A stretch of DNA of 64,000 nt from positions 96,373 through 160,372 of the forward strand of contig NZ_QPMK01000008.1 in NCBI RefSeq assembly GCF_003344785.1, given 5' to 3'. The stretch comes from Thalassococcus profundi (lineage in GTDB: Bacteria > Pseudomonadota > Alphaproteobacteria > Rhodobacterales > Rhodobacteraceae). The notes beneath the pieces were generated by a model, which saw only the letters and a list, made by a program, of their open reading frames with translations, searched no databases and was not told the DNA's origin. Positions 1 to 8,023 of the stretch are shown here, one piece after another; the stretch's first letter is position 1, and each line of letters starts with the position of its first letter. Position numbers and translations under genes: made by a program.

Positions 1-557
1 CCATCGGCGCGGTCGGCGCCCTGGTCGTGGCCGGCGTTCGCAACGAACTCAACTGGACGATGGCGCGCGACGCAATGCGCCAGACCGTGCTCACGGTTGG
101 GTCGATCATCTGGCTGGTGCTCGGTGCCGTGTCGCTGATCGGGATCTACAACCGGATCGGCGGAGGCGACTTCCTGCGCGGAATTCTGTCCGGACTCGAC
201 ATGCCGCCTCTGATGATCGTGCTTGTGATGATGCTGATCGTGATGCTGCTTGGCACGTTCCTGGAATGGATCGCGATTATCTTCATCACCGTGCCGATCT
301 TCGCGCCGGTGGTGATCGAACTTGGCTTCGACCCGATCTGGTTCGGCGTTCTCTTTGCCATGAACATCCAGATCTACTACCTGTCGCCACCCTTCGGTCC
401 GGCCTGTTTCTTCTTGAAATCAGTGGCGCCGAAAGGGGTCGAGCTTCAGGACATCTTCGTTGCCGTGCTGCCGTTCATCGGCCTGCAGATCATCGGCCTC
501 GCCCTCGTGCTGTTCTTCCCGGACATCGCGCTGTGGCTGCCCAACCTGCTCGACTAA
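1..557 (+). CDS. dctM: TRAP transporter large permease (DctM), C-terminal part
   Basis: The reading frame is open from the left edge, so this is the 3' part of a gene that starts outside the window. About 185 residues are visible, with several strongly hydrophobic segments. The end has the usual DctM features: a segment resembling FLEWIAIIFITVPIF, then LSPPFGPACFF, and a last helix ending LWLPNLLD. The family is the large membrane subunit of tripartite (TRAP) uptake systems for organic and sugar acids, working with a small membrane subunit and a periplasmic binding protein. Those partners must lie upstream. A small membrane-protein gene and sugar-acid enzymes follow directly, so the substrate is probably a sugar acid (inference). 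Confidence 0.9.
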   Translation, partial: IGAVGALVVAGVRNELNWTMARDAMRQTVLTVGSIIWLVLGAVSLIGIYNRIGGGDFLRGILSGLDMPPLMIVLVMMLIVMLLGTFLEWIAIIFITVPIFAPVVIELGFDPIWFGVLFAMNIQIYYLSPPFGPACFFLKSVAPKGVELQDIFVAVLPFIGLQIIGLALVLFFPDIALWLPNLLD

Positions 558-570
558 GGAGACACCTTTC

Positions 571-741
571 ATGTCCCAAGACGACGACAAGGACCTGACC
601 CGTCAGGATGAAGAGATCGACGCGGCCCATTTCGCGGCTGAAGAGATCAAGGACAAGCATGATTTCGGCAACTGGCCCGACGTGGTCGGGCTGGCCTTCG
701 CGGCCGCCGTGATCTGGTACAGCTTCAGCTTCACGGGGTGA
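571..741 (+). CDS. 56-aa membrane protein in the sugar-acid operon
   Basis: I do not recognise a family. The gene has a clear ribosome binding site (AAGGAG, 12 bases before ATG) and lies 13 bases after dctM and 4 before the dehydratase, so it is co-transcribed. The first 37 residues are highly charged and acidic. The last 17 or so form one hydrophobic helix (VVGLAFAAAVIWYSF). It could be a small accessory or stabilising subunit of the TRAP permease, but that is inferred from position alone. Confidence 0.7.
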   Translation: MSQDDDKDLTRQDEEIDAAHFAAEEIKDKHDFGNWPDVVGLAFAAAVIWYSFSFTG

Positions 742-745
742 TCCT

Positions 746-2479
746 ATGACGAAGAAAACGCCAAGCGACCTGCGCTCGGCGCGGTGGTTCGCGCCCGACG
801 ATCTGCGCAGCTTCGGCCACCGGTCGCGCATGATGCAGCTCGGCTACGACGAAGAGGACTTTCGCGACAAGCCGGTGATCGGGGTGCTCAACACCTGGTC
901 TGAGCTCAACACCTGCCATTCGCATTTTCGCGAGAGGGTGAAGGACGTGAAACGCGGCATCGCCCAGGCCGGCGGTTTCGGAGTCGAGATGCCGTCCCTT
1001 TCGGTCGATGAAAGCTTCACCAAGCCCAGCTCGATGCTCTACCGCAACCTGCTGGCGATGGAGACCGAGGAGATGATCCGCTCGCATCCGCTCGACGGGG
1101 TCGTGCTGATGGGCGGCTGCGACAAGACCACGCCGGGCCTGGTGATGGGCGCGATCAGCGCAGGCGTACCGATGATCTACCTGCCCGCCGGGCCGATGCT
1201 GCGCGGCAATTACGCCGGCAAGATTCTCGGCTCCGGCTCGGATGCCTGGAAATACTGGGACGAACGCCGCGCAGGAAACATTTCGGACGAGGAATGGCTG
1301 GGCGTTCAGGGCGGAATCGCCCGTTCGGCCGGGACCTGCATGACGATGGGCACCGCCTCGACCATGACGGCCATTGCCGATGCGATGGGGCTGACGCTGC
1401 CGGGCGCTTCGTCCATCCCCGCGGTGGACAGCGGCCACCAGCGCATGTCGGCCGCTTGCGGGCGCCGCATCGTCGAGATGGTGTGGGAAGACCTGACCCC
1501 GGACCGCATCGTGACACCTGCGTCCTGCCGAAATGCTGCCGTCGTTGCGATGGCGACGGGCTGCTCGACCAACGCCGTGGTCCATCTTATCGCCATGGCG
1601 CGGCGCGCGGGTGTGCCGCTTGCGCTGGACGATCTGGATACCTTGGGGCGGATCACTCCGCTGATCGCCAACGTCCGGCCGGCGGGCAAGGATTACCTGA
1701 TGGAGGATTTCTACTACGCCGGCGGTCTTCGCGCCTTGATGAAGCAGATAGAGTCGATGCTCGAGACGTCCGCGCTGACGGTCACCGGCAAGTCGATGGC
1801 CGAAAATCTTCAAGGTGCAGAGGTTTACAACGACGACGTGATCCGGCCCTTGTCGAACCCCGTCTATCACGAAGGCTCGCTCGCGGTGCTCAAGGGCAAC
1901 CTGTGTCCCTCTGGCGCGGTGATAAAGCCCGCTGCCTGCGATCCGCGGTTTTACCAGCACGAAGGACCCGCGATCGTCTTCGACAGCTACCCCGAAATGA
2001 AGAAGGCCGTCGATGACGAGACTCTCGACATCACGCCCGATCATGTAATGGTGCTACGCAACGCCGGACCGCAGGGCGGACCGGGCTTCCCCGAATGGGG
2101 CATGCTGCCGATCCCGAAGGCGCTGATCAAGCAGGGGCATCGCGACATGCTGCGGATCTCCGACGCGCGAATGTCGGGCACATCCTACGGGGCCTGCGTC
2201 CTGCATGTGACGCCGGAAAGCCACGTGGGCGGACCGCTCGCGCTTTTGAAAACCGGCGACACCGTGCGGCTCGATCTCGCGGACCGGCGGCTCGACATGC
2301 TCGTGGACGAGTCCGAACTCGAGGCACGCCGGGCGGCCCTGGCACCGCCGCCGCCGCGGTACGAACGCGGCTACGGCTACATGTTTCTCAAACACGTCAC
2401 CCAGGCGGATGAAGGTTGCGACTTCGACTTCCTGCAATCCGATTTCGGCCGCGCGGCGGGCGAACCCGACATTTTCTGA
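746..2479 (+). CDS. IlvD/Edd-family sugar-acid dehydratase
   Basis: The 577-aa product has the full length of the IlvD/Edd family, which removes water from sugar acids or dihydroxy acids with an Fe-S cluster and Mg2+. Candidate cluster cysteines are Cys57 (in NTWSELNTCHSH), Cys125 (in GGCDKTTPG) and Cys198 (in SAGTCMTMGTAS). The sequence resembles L-arabinonate/D-xylonate-type dehydratases more than the biosynthetic IlvD. It probably converts an aldonate to a 2-keto-3-deoxy acid, since an RraA-like protein and a semialdehyde dehydrogenase follow. The exact sugar acid cannot be told. The start is the first ATG, 4 bases after the small membrane-protein gene. Confidence 0.9.
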   Translation: MTKKTPSDLRSARWFAPDDLRSFGHRSRMMQLGYDEEDFRDKPVIGVLNTWSELNTCHSHFRERVKDVKRGIAQAGGFGVEMPSLSVDESFTKPSSMLYRNLLAMETEEMIRSHPLDGVVLMGGCDKTTPGLVMGAISAGVPMIYLPAGPMLRGNYAGKILGSGSDAWKYWDERRAGNISDEEWLGVQGGIARSAGTCMTMGTASTMTAIADAMGLTLPGASSIPAVDSGHQRMSAACGRRIVEMVWEDLTPDRIVTPASCRNAAVVAMATGCSTNAVVHLIAMARRAGVPLALDDLDTLGRITPLIANVRPAGKDYLMEDFYYAGGLRALMKQIESMLETSALTVTGKSMAENLQGAEVYNDDVIRPLSNPVYHEGSLAVLKGNLCPSGAVIKPAACDPRFYQHEGPAIVFDSYPEMKKAVDDETLDITPDHVMVLRNAGPQGGPGFPEWGMLPIPKALIKQGHRDMLRISDARMSGTSYGACVLHVTPESHVGGPLALLKTGDTVRLDLADRRLDMLVDESELEARRAALAPPPPRYERGYGYMFLKHVTQADEGCDFDFLQSDFGRAAGEPDIF

Positions 2480-2487
2480 GGCACACA

Positions 2488-3213
2488 ATGACCGACTACA
2501 TACTCTCCGAAGTGACGCTCGCGCGGTACAAACGCATCTCGACCGCTTCGATCGCCACGCAGCTCTACAAAAGAGGGCTTCGCAACCAGTTCATTCAAGG
2601 CGTTCGACCGGTGTCGAAGAAGGCCGAGAACATGGTCGGCCAGGCCTTCACCCTGCGCTACCTGCCGGCGCGCGAGGATCGCAACACGCTCGACGTGTTC
2701 CGCAACCCGGAGCACCCGCAGCGCGTCGCTGTGGAAACCTGCCCGCCGGGCCAGATCCTCGTGATGGATGCGCGCGGCGATGCCTCCGCCGCGACAGCGG
2801 GGTCGATCCTGATCACGCGTCTGCAGGTGCGAGGATGCGCCGGCGTGGTCTCTGACGGCGGGTTCCGCGATTTCGAAGGCATCGGAGAACTCGACATGCC
2901 CGCCTATTGCGCGGGGCCGTCGGCGCCGACGAACCTGACGAAACACGAGGCCATGGAACGCAACATTCCCGTCGCCTGCGGGGGAGTCGCCGTGTTTCCG
3001 GGCGACGTGCTGGTGGGCGACGGCGACGGCGTCATGGTCATCCCCGCGCATCTTGCCGACGAGATCGCCGAGGTCTGTTCGGGCATGGAGAGCTTCGAGG
3101 CTTTCGTGCTCGAGGAGGTGCTCGCCGGCACTCCGATCATCGGTCTCTATCCCTGCACAAAGGAAGAGAACCAGAAGAAATTCGAAAACTGGCAGCGCGA
3201 ACGCGGCCAGTGA
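2488..3213 (+). CDS. RraA-like family protein (putative aldolase or hydrolase)
   Basis: The 241-aa protein has the RraA/HMG-aldolase fold signature: a GSILITRLQVRGCAGVVSDGG segment, followed by FRDFEGI and a VFPGDVLVGDGDGVMVIP strand-loop. In the metal-dependent aldolases of this fold (4-hydroxy-4-methyl-2-oxoglutarate aldolase), an Arg-Asp pair in such a segment binds pyruvate and the metal. The ATG at 2488 was chosen because it lies just after the dehydratase stop; an upstream in-frame start would overlap that gene. Between a dehydratase and a ketoglutarate-semialdehyde-type dehydrogenase, it should act on a keto-deoxy sugar acid. A role as RNase E regulator is unlikely here. Confidence 0.8.
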   Translation: MTDYILSEVTLARYKRISTASIATQLYKRGLRNQFIQGVRPVSKKAENMVGQAFTLRYLPAREDRNTLDVFRNPEHPQRVAVETCPPGQILVMDARGDASAATAGSILITRLQVRGCAGVVSDGGFRDFEGIGELDMPAYCAGPSAPTNLTKHEAMERNIPVACGGVAVFPGDVLVGDGDGVMVIPAHLADEIAEVCSGMESFEAFVLEEVLAGTPIIGLYPCTKEENQKKFENWQRERGQ

Positions 3214-3223
3214 GGAGAACGAC

Positions 3224-4738
3224 ATGACTTACCTCCCGCATGGAAAACATTTGATCGCCGGGGCATGGACGGGTTCGGACGATACCTTCGCCTCTCAGCC
3301 CGTCACGGGCGATCGGCTGACCGTGTCATCGGGTGGCGCGACCGAAGTCGACCGGGCCTGCCAGGCGGCCGAAGACGCGTTTCTCACCTACGGGTGGACC
3401 ACGCGCGAGGCGCGGGCCGTCTTTCTTGAAACGATCGCCGAAGAGATCGACGCACGCGGCGACGACATCACGCGGCTTGGCAGCGCCGAGACCGGATTGC
3501 CCGAGGCGCGCCTGCAAGGCGAACGCGGTCGCACCACCGGTCAGCTGCGCATGTTCGCGGATCACATCCGGAAAGGCGATTACCTCGATCGCCGCCACGA
3601 TGAAGCGCTGCCCGACCGCCAGCCGTTGCCGCGCCCCGACCTCAAGATGGTGCAGCGGCCCATCGGGCCGGTCGCCGTCTTCGGCGCATCGAACTTCCCT
3701 CTGGCCTTTTCGACCGCCGGAGGTGACACGGCCGCGGCGCTCGCCGCGGGCTGCCCGGTCGTGGTCAAGGGCCATCCGGCGCATCCCGCCACGGGCGAGA
3801 TCGTCGCTGACGCCATCGCGGCCGCAATTGCGCGCACCGGCATGCCGTCGGGCACCTTCTCTCTGATCCAGGGGACGTCACACGAACTCGGCGGCGCGCT
3901 TGTGCGGCACCCGCTAATCCGGGCCGTGGGCTTTACCGGATCGCTTGGCGCGGGACGCGCGCTGTTCGACCTTTGCGCGGCGCGGCCCGAACCGATCCCG
4001 TTCTTCGGAGAGCTCGGCTCGATCAACCCTGTCTTTGTCATGCCCGAGGCGCTGGCCCAACGTGGCGCCGAGCTGGGGACTGCCTGGGCGGGTTCGCTGA
4101 CAATGGGCGTGGGGCAGTTCTGCACCAATCCCGGCGTCGTGGTCATTCCGGAAGGTGAGGCCGTCACGACATTTACCGAGGCCGCGGCCAAAGCCCTCGC
4201 AGACGTCGGAGAGAGCGTGATGCTGACAGAGGGCATCGCGGAAGCTTATCGCCGCGGCGTGGCCGAGGTGGCTGGCAAAGATGGCGTTCAGGAACTGCTG
4301 CGCGGCACGTGCGACCGCCGCAAAGCCGCGCCCGCAATCTACAAGGTCAGCGCCGAGGACTGGTTGGCGAACGAGGCGCTTTCCGAAGAGGTGTTCGGAC
4401 CGTTCGGCATCGTCGTCACGACCTCGGGACCCGAGCAGATGCTCGAGGTCGCGCGAAACCTCAAGGGTCAGTTGACCGTGACGCTGCAGATGGACGATGC
4501 CGATATGGAGGTCGCGAAGCCTTTCGTCCCCGTTTTGGAACGCAAAGCGGGCCGCGTGCTGGTCAACGGATTTCCGACCGGGGTCGAGGTCGCCGATGCC
4601 ATGGTGCATGGCGGACCATACCCGGCCTCCACGAACTTCGGCGCGACCTCCGTCGGCACTATGGCAATCCGCCGCTTTCTGCGTCCCGTGTGTTACCAGA
4701 ATATGCCGAACCAGCTGTTGTTGAAGGACCTTGTCTAA
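3224..4738 (+). CDS. Aldehyde dehydrogenase, 2,5-dioxopentanoate (ketoglutarate semialdehyde) type
   Basis: The 504-aa protein belongs to the NAD(P)+ aldehyde dehydrogenase superfamily. The general base Glu263 lies in FFGELGSINP and the catalytic cysteine Cys300 in GQFCTNPG. The GQFCTNPG form and the PIGPVAVFGASNFPLAFS segment match the 2,5-dioxovalerate dehydrogenase group, which makes 2-oxoglutarate at the end of non-phosphorylative pentose and hexarate pathways. The ATG at 3224 has GAGGAG upstream and lies 10 bases after the RraA-like gene. It is the last gene of this operon. Confidence 0.88.
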   Translation: MTYLPHGKHLIAGAWTGSDDTFASQPVTGDRLTVSSGGATEVDRACQAAEDAFLTYGWTTREARAVFLETIAEEIDARGDDITRLGSAETGLPEARLQGERGRTTGQLRMFADHIRKGDYLDRRHDEALPDRQPLPRPDLKMVQRPIGPVAVFGASNFPLAFSTAGGDTAAALAAGCPVVVKGHPAHPATGEIVADAIAAAIARTGMPSGTFSLIQGTSHELGGALVRHPLIRAVGFTGSLGAGRALFDLCAARPEPIPFFGELGSINPVFVMPEALAQRGAELGTAWAGSLTMGVGQFCTNPGVVVIPEGEAVTTFTEAAAKALADVGESVMLTEGIAEAYRRGVAEVAGKDGVQELLRGTCDRRKAAPAIYKVSAEDWLANEALSEEVFGPFGIVVTTSGPEQMLEVARNLKGQLTVTLQMDDADMEVAKPFVPVLERKAGRVLVNGFPTGVEVADAMVHGGPYPASTNFGATSVGTMAIRRFLRPVCYQNMPNQLLLKDLV

Positions 4739-4842
4739 ACGCCATGGTGTTCGGCAGGGCGGTTGTGATGTGAAACGCGGGAGCTTCCCGGGCAAGCATA
4801 CTCGAAGGTCTTGCTGCCCGGAGCGCGTCGTCTCCGATTACG

Positions 4843-5271
4843 TCACCCCCCGAACGCCTCCCTAAACATGGCCTCCAGCGCAGCATCCCGGATGTCCATC
4901 AACTGTTCCAGCATCTCCAGATAGGCGCGGCGCTCGGATCGACACAGGCGCTTGAAGCGTTCAACCACGGGCTGCAGTCCCTTCATGTAGATCTGCGCTC
5001 GGGAAAGGCTTGGGTCGTGCCTGACATCCCAGAGAGCTCCAAGTCTCCGGCAAAACTCCATCATCGCGGCGCGCGTCAGCAGGTGTGGGTCGATCCCGGT
5101 GGCCCTGGAAAAGGCAGGGATCCGCTCTACCGGCATGCGCATTTCGCCGGACTTGAGCATGGAGACCACGTTCGGGCGCTCGAAGCCGATCTCGTTGGCG
5201 ATCTCGCGCTGGGTCTTGCCGCTGGTATCGATGGCTTCTGCGATCAGGCGGGCGGTGGGGCCGTCGGTCAT
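4843..5271 (-). CDS. XRE-like helix-turn-helix protein
   Basis: The 142-aa protein has an N-terminal helix-turn-helix (KTQREIANEIGFERPNVVSML, about residues 15-35), then an alpha-helical C-terminal half with no recognised domain. I chose the ATG at 5271 rather than the one at 5286: AGAGG lies at proper distance before 5271, and in the duplicated copy near 29.5 kb the corresponding upstream ATG is followed at once by a stop codon. The gene converges with the aldehyde dehydrogenase. Its 5' half and upstream region are part of a 299-bp repeat found again at 29382-29680. Target and role are unknown. Confidence 0.75.
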   Translation of the reverse strand: MTDGPTARLIAEAIDTSGKTQREIANEIGFERPNVVSMLKSGEMRMPVERIPAFSRATGIDPHLLTRAAMMEFCRRLGALWDVRHDPSLSRAQIYMKGLQPVVERFKRLCRSERRAYLEMLEQLMDIRDAALEAMFREAFGG

Positions 5272-5431
5272 GTCGTACCTCTTCATCTTGTTGCTTGTGC
5301 AGTGATGATAGAAGGAGGGCAGGGGTCCTTGATCGGACCTGGGGCTGCGGACGACAAGTCCTAGCGAGGACGGACGTTGCTTCCGGGGGCATGTAGGGTG
5401 CGGGCCGTAGGGTCAGCGTCGATCCTTGGAG
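5133..5431. repeat. 299-bp repeat, copy A (HTH gene 5' half plus upstream DNA)
   Basis: This stretch aligns without gaps, and with most bases identical by eye, to 29382-29680. It covers the HTH gene from codon about 46 back through its start, plus about 160 bases upstream. Both copies end at the sequence GATCCTTGGAG. The homology ends abruptly on both sides. Confidence 0.85.
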
Positions 5432-5647
5432 CCCGCGTTTGTGGGCACCTTCTGCCTTCGTCTGCCTCGGCCCGTTATCTATGCCGGCATCTTCAGAGAC
5501 GTGCCGGGAAAGCTGTAGGTTTTCAGCTGAAAAGAAGGCTGCCATGCAACAGCAAACCTCTGAGGTTCGTCACGGCCTCATCGCTCGAATTGGTACTTTC
5601 CAGAGCTTGGCGGCTTTCCAACGCTTTAAAAATCAGTGTCGACCTGC
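5272..5647. other. Intergenic stretch between HTH gene and LacI-type gene
   Basis: No gene is supported here. Positions 5272-5431 belong to repeat copy A and should hold the HTH gene promoter on the minus strand. In 5432-5647 I see no convincing gene, terminator or repeat; the forward open frames have no codon pattern or homology I recognise. Confidence 0.5.
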
Positions 5648-6673
5648 TCACTTGCCCGATCGCACGGGTCTGAAGATACACGGAACAAGCACGGGATCCG
5701 TTGACTTCGCGTCGATCTCGATCAGATCGAAAGTCTTGTCCAGCATTGTTTCGAAATCTTGCTGCATCATGCCGACGTTCCCGGGCAGGAATTCTCCGAA
5801 CGGATCCCAGTCGAAACATCCGAAGCGGATCAGGTTCGACTTTGCCGGCGCCTGATTCCGATACCAACGCATCGCCCCTTCGAGCGAGATCGTCGAATTG
5901 ATGAACAGTCCGGCCGGTCCCATGATTTTGCATGACATCAGGGCGTTCTCTGAATTTTCCGCGGAATACCCCAGCGCCAGAACCGTCGCCTTCTCCGGAT
6001 CGATCCCACGGCTTTTCTGCGCATCGATGAAGCCGCGCAGGCGTTCTGCCGTGTTGTGATCGCTGAGCCGTCCGCCAACGAAGGTCAGCGGCCCCTGCCA
6101 GTCGAGATCCTCCTGGCACCTGTCCAGCAACACGCGGGTAAGTTCCATGGCACCCGCATAGTTGTCTGAGATCACCGAAGGCGCACCTGCGCCGGGCAGG
6201 TCGAGGTTGATTGACCGGACCCCGGCCGCCTGGCAGATCTGTGTAATGCGCTCGGGGTCGGTGGCACCCGTCGCGATCAGAGTTTCGACCTGGTAGGAAA
6301 TCAGCTCTTTCGCGGCCTCGACCTCCAGCGCCGGGTCACGCTGGGTGCAGGTGACGACTGGGAACAGACCTTGCGCACGGGCGCGAGCCTCGAAATGTTC
6401 TGCGATGGCGCCGAAGTAGCGGTTGTCGTATTTCGGGATGATCATGCCGATGATGTTCGACCGCGCCCGTCGGAGGACGCTGGCCTGGATATTCGTCGTG
6501 TATCCCCGCTCTTCTGCGATCCGCGAGATCCGGTCGGCCAGCTTCACGCTGATTCGACGTTTTTTCCACGTGCCGTTGAGAACAGAACTGACGGCGCTGG
6601 GCGATGTGCCCGCGAGGGTGGCGATGTCGTAAATCGTTGGCCGCTTTGAGACTTCGCCGCTGTCGTCTGCCAC
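5648..6673 (-). CDS. LacI-family transcriptional repressor of the ribitol operon
   Basis: From the GTG at 6673 the product is 341 aa, the usual LacI length. The helix-turn-helix begins directly (KRPTIYDIATLAGTSPSAVSSVLNG), with the hinge and a periplasmic-binding-like sugar domain after it (RSNIIGMIIPKYDNRYFGAI). A longer frame to an ATG at 6781 exists, but that ATG has no ribosome binding site, and the extra 36 codons would contain the twin operator palindromes. GTG 6673 has GAGG 9 bases upstream. The gene is divergent from the ribitol uptake operon and should repress it in response to ribitol or a product of it (inference). Confidence 0.85.
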   Translation of the reverse strand: MADDSGEVSKRPTIYDIATLAGTSPSAVSSVLNGTWKKRRISVKLADRISRIAEERGYTTNIQASVLRRARSNIIGMIIPKYDNRYFGAIAEHFEARARAQGLFPVVTCTQRDPALEVEAAKELISYQVETLIATGATDPERITQICQAAGVRSINLDLPGAGAPSVISDNYAGAMELTRVLLDRCQEDLDWQGPLTFVGGRLSDHNTAERLRGFIDAQKSRGIDPEKATVLALGYSAENSENALMSCKIMGPAGLFINSTISLEGAMRWYRNQAPAKSNLIRFGCFDWDPFGEFLPGNVGMMQQDFETMLDKTFDLIEIDAKSTDPVLVPCIFRPVRSGK

Positions 6674-6710
6674 CGTCAGTGCCTCGCTCTGCTGTCCGTC
6701 ATCGAAAGTC

Positions 6711-6739
6711 TTGACAGGAAAATCCGTCGCTGACAATGT
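6711..6739 (+). promoter_or_regulatory. Likely sigma70 promoter of the ribitol operon
   Basis: A perfect -35 box TTGACA (6711-6716) is followed after 17 bases by a poor -10 candidate, CAATGT (6734-6739). The operator pair starts two bases later, so a bound repressor would cover the transcription start. The weak -10 makes this tentative. Confidence 0.4.
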
Positions 6740-6740
6740 T

Positions 6741-6780
6741 TGCTCAATCGATTGTGCAAACTTGCGCAATCGATCGTGCA
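6741..6780. promoter_or_regulatory. Twin LacI-type operator palindromes
   Basis: Two near-identical 18-bp imperfect palindromes, TGCTCAATCGATTGTGCA (6741-6758) and TGCGCAATCGATCGTGCA (6763-6780), share the core GCAATCGAT-type CG-centred symmetry of LacI-family operators. They are 22 bp apart centre to centre, about two helical turns, so two dimers could bind on the same face. They sit between the divergent lacI-type and transport genes. Confidence 0.75.
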
Positions 6781-6910
6781 TGTGAAAGTCGCGCTTGGAG
6801 GAGGGCGGCGGGCAGATCCGTGATCCGAACCGGGCAGGGCGCGCCGGCATCAGAGTTGCGCCTGGCCCGACGTCGACTTTCAACGCATCAACAATGTGGA
6901 GGAAAAACGC

Positions 6911-7960
6911 ATGACCAAGACAAATCTTATGGCCGCTGCATCCGCGATGGGCCTCGGCTGCTTCGCAGTGCCTGCTTTCGCGCAGGACGCGGCAACTGTC
7001 GCCTTCCTGATGCCCGACCAGGCATCGACCCGGTACGAGGAACACGACTGGCCCGGCTTCCAGGCCGCCATGGGCGAGCTTTGCCCCGACTGCACCCTGA
7101 TCTATCAGAACGGCAATGCCGACGTTGCGCTGCAGCAGCAACAGTTCAATTCGGTGATCGCGCAGGGCGCGTCGATCATCGTGCTGGATCCGGTGGATTC
7201 CTCCGCGGCGGCGGCGCTGGTGCAGATCGCGCAGTCGCAGGACGTCAAGGTCATCGCATACGACCGCCCCGTTCCGGACGTCCCGGCGGATTACTACGTG
7301 TCGTTCGACAACGAGGGCATCGGCTATGCCATCGCCCAGTCGCTGGTCGAGCATCTGCAGGCTGAGGGCGTTCCGGAAGGCTCCGGCGTGCTGCAGATCA
7401 ACGGCTCACCGACCGATGCCGCAGCCGGTCTCATCCGGGATGGCATCGACCAGTCGCTGGACGCTTCCCAATACGAGACCCTGTCGGAATTCGACACGCC
7501 AGACTGGGCCCCGCCGCGAGCTCAGGAATGGGCGGCGGGCCAGATCACCCGGTTCGGAGATCAGATCACAGGCATCGTCGCCGCCAACGACGGCACCGCC
7601 GGCGGCGCCATCGCCGCACTGAAGGCCGCGGGCGTAGAGCCGATCCCGCCGGTGACAGGCAACGACGCCACCATCGCGGCGCTTCAGCGCATCATCGCGG
7701 GCGACCAGTACAACACGATCTCGAAGCCGTCGGAAATCGTGGCGAAAGCCGCGGCAGAAGTCGCAGCGACTTTCCTCAAGGGCGAAACCCCGGAGGCCAA
7801 GACCACGCTCTACGACACGCCCTCCGAGCTTTTCGTCCCTGCGGTCGTGACTCGCGACAACATCAAGGCGGAAATCTTCGACACCGGGATCCAGACCACG
7901 GACGAGGTCTGCACGTCCGAATATGTCGACGCCTGCCGTGAACTCGGGCTCATCGACTGA
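6911..7960 (+). CDS. Sugar-alcohol ABC transporter, periplasmic binding protein (XylF/RbsB type)
   Basis: The 349-aa protein has a signal peptide (KTNLMAAASAMGLGCFAVPAFAQ, cleaved near residue 24) and a type I periplasmic-binding fold of the xylose/ribose class: VAFLMPDQASTRYEEHDWPG, then NADVALQQQQFNSVIAQGA and SIIVLDPVDSSAA. The ATG at 6911 was preferred to GTG 6896 because GGAGG lies between them at the right spacing. It is the first gene of the operon with the ATPase, permease, ribitol dehydrogenase and ribulokinase, so ribitol or a related pentitol is the likely ligand (inference from the enzymes). Confidence 0.88.
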   Translation: MTKTNLMAAASAMGLGCFAVPAFAQDAATVAFLMPDQASTRYEEHDWPGFQAAMGELCPDCTLIYQNGNADVALQQQQFNSVIAQGASIIVLDPVDSSAAAALVQIAQSQDVKVIAYDRPVPDVPADYYVSFDNEGIGYAIAQSLVEHLQAEGVPEGSGVLQINGSPTDAAAGLIRDGIDQSLDASQYETLSEFDTPDWAPPRAQEWAAGQITRFGDQITGIVAANDGTAGGAIAALKAAGVEPIPPVTGNDATIAALQRIIAGDQYNTISKPSEIVAKAAAEVAATFLKGETPEAKTTLYDTPSELFVPAVVTRDNIKAEIFDTGIQTTDEVCTSEYVDACRELGLID

Positions 7961-7966
7961 CGAGGA

Positions 7967-7996
7967 TCGGCGCGGCGACCTCGATCGCCGCGCCGA
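7967..7996 (+). terminator. Intercistronic stem-loop after the binding-protein gene
   Basis: A perfect 12-bp inverted repeat, TCGGCGCGGCGA / TCGCCGCGCCGA, encloses a 6-base loop, 6 bases after the binding-protein stop and before the ATPase gene. There is no T-run. Such loops usually protect the upstream mRNA or partly terminate, giving more binding protein than membrane components. Confidence 0.65.
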
Positions 7997-8023
7997 AACG
8001 CCTTTGGGAGGAGGATTTCAGGA

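Noticed and set aside
731..2044. A 437-codon minus-strand frame opposite the dehydratase
   Set aside because: Antisense to a well-supported gene, with no recognisable motifs of its own.
6674..6781. N-terminal extension of the LacI-type repressor to ATG 6781
   Set aside because: No ribosome binding site, homology starts only at the helix-turn-helix, and the extension would contain the twin operators.
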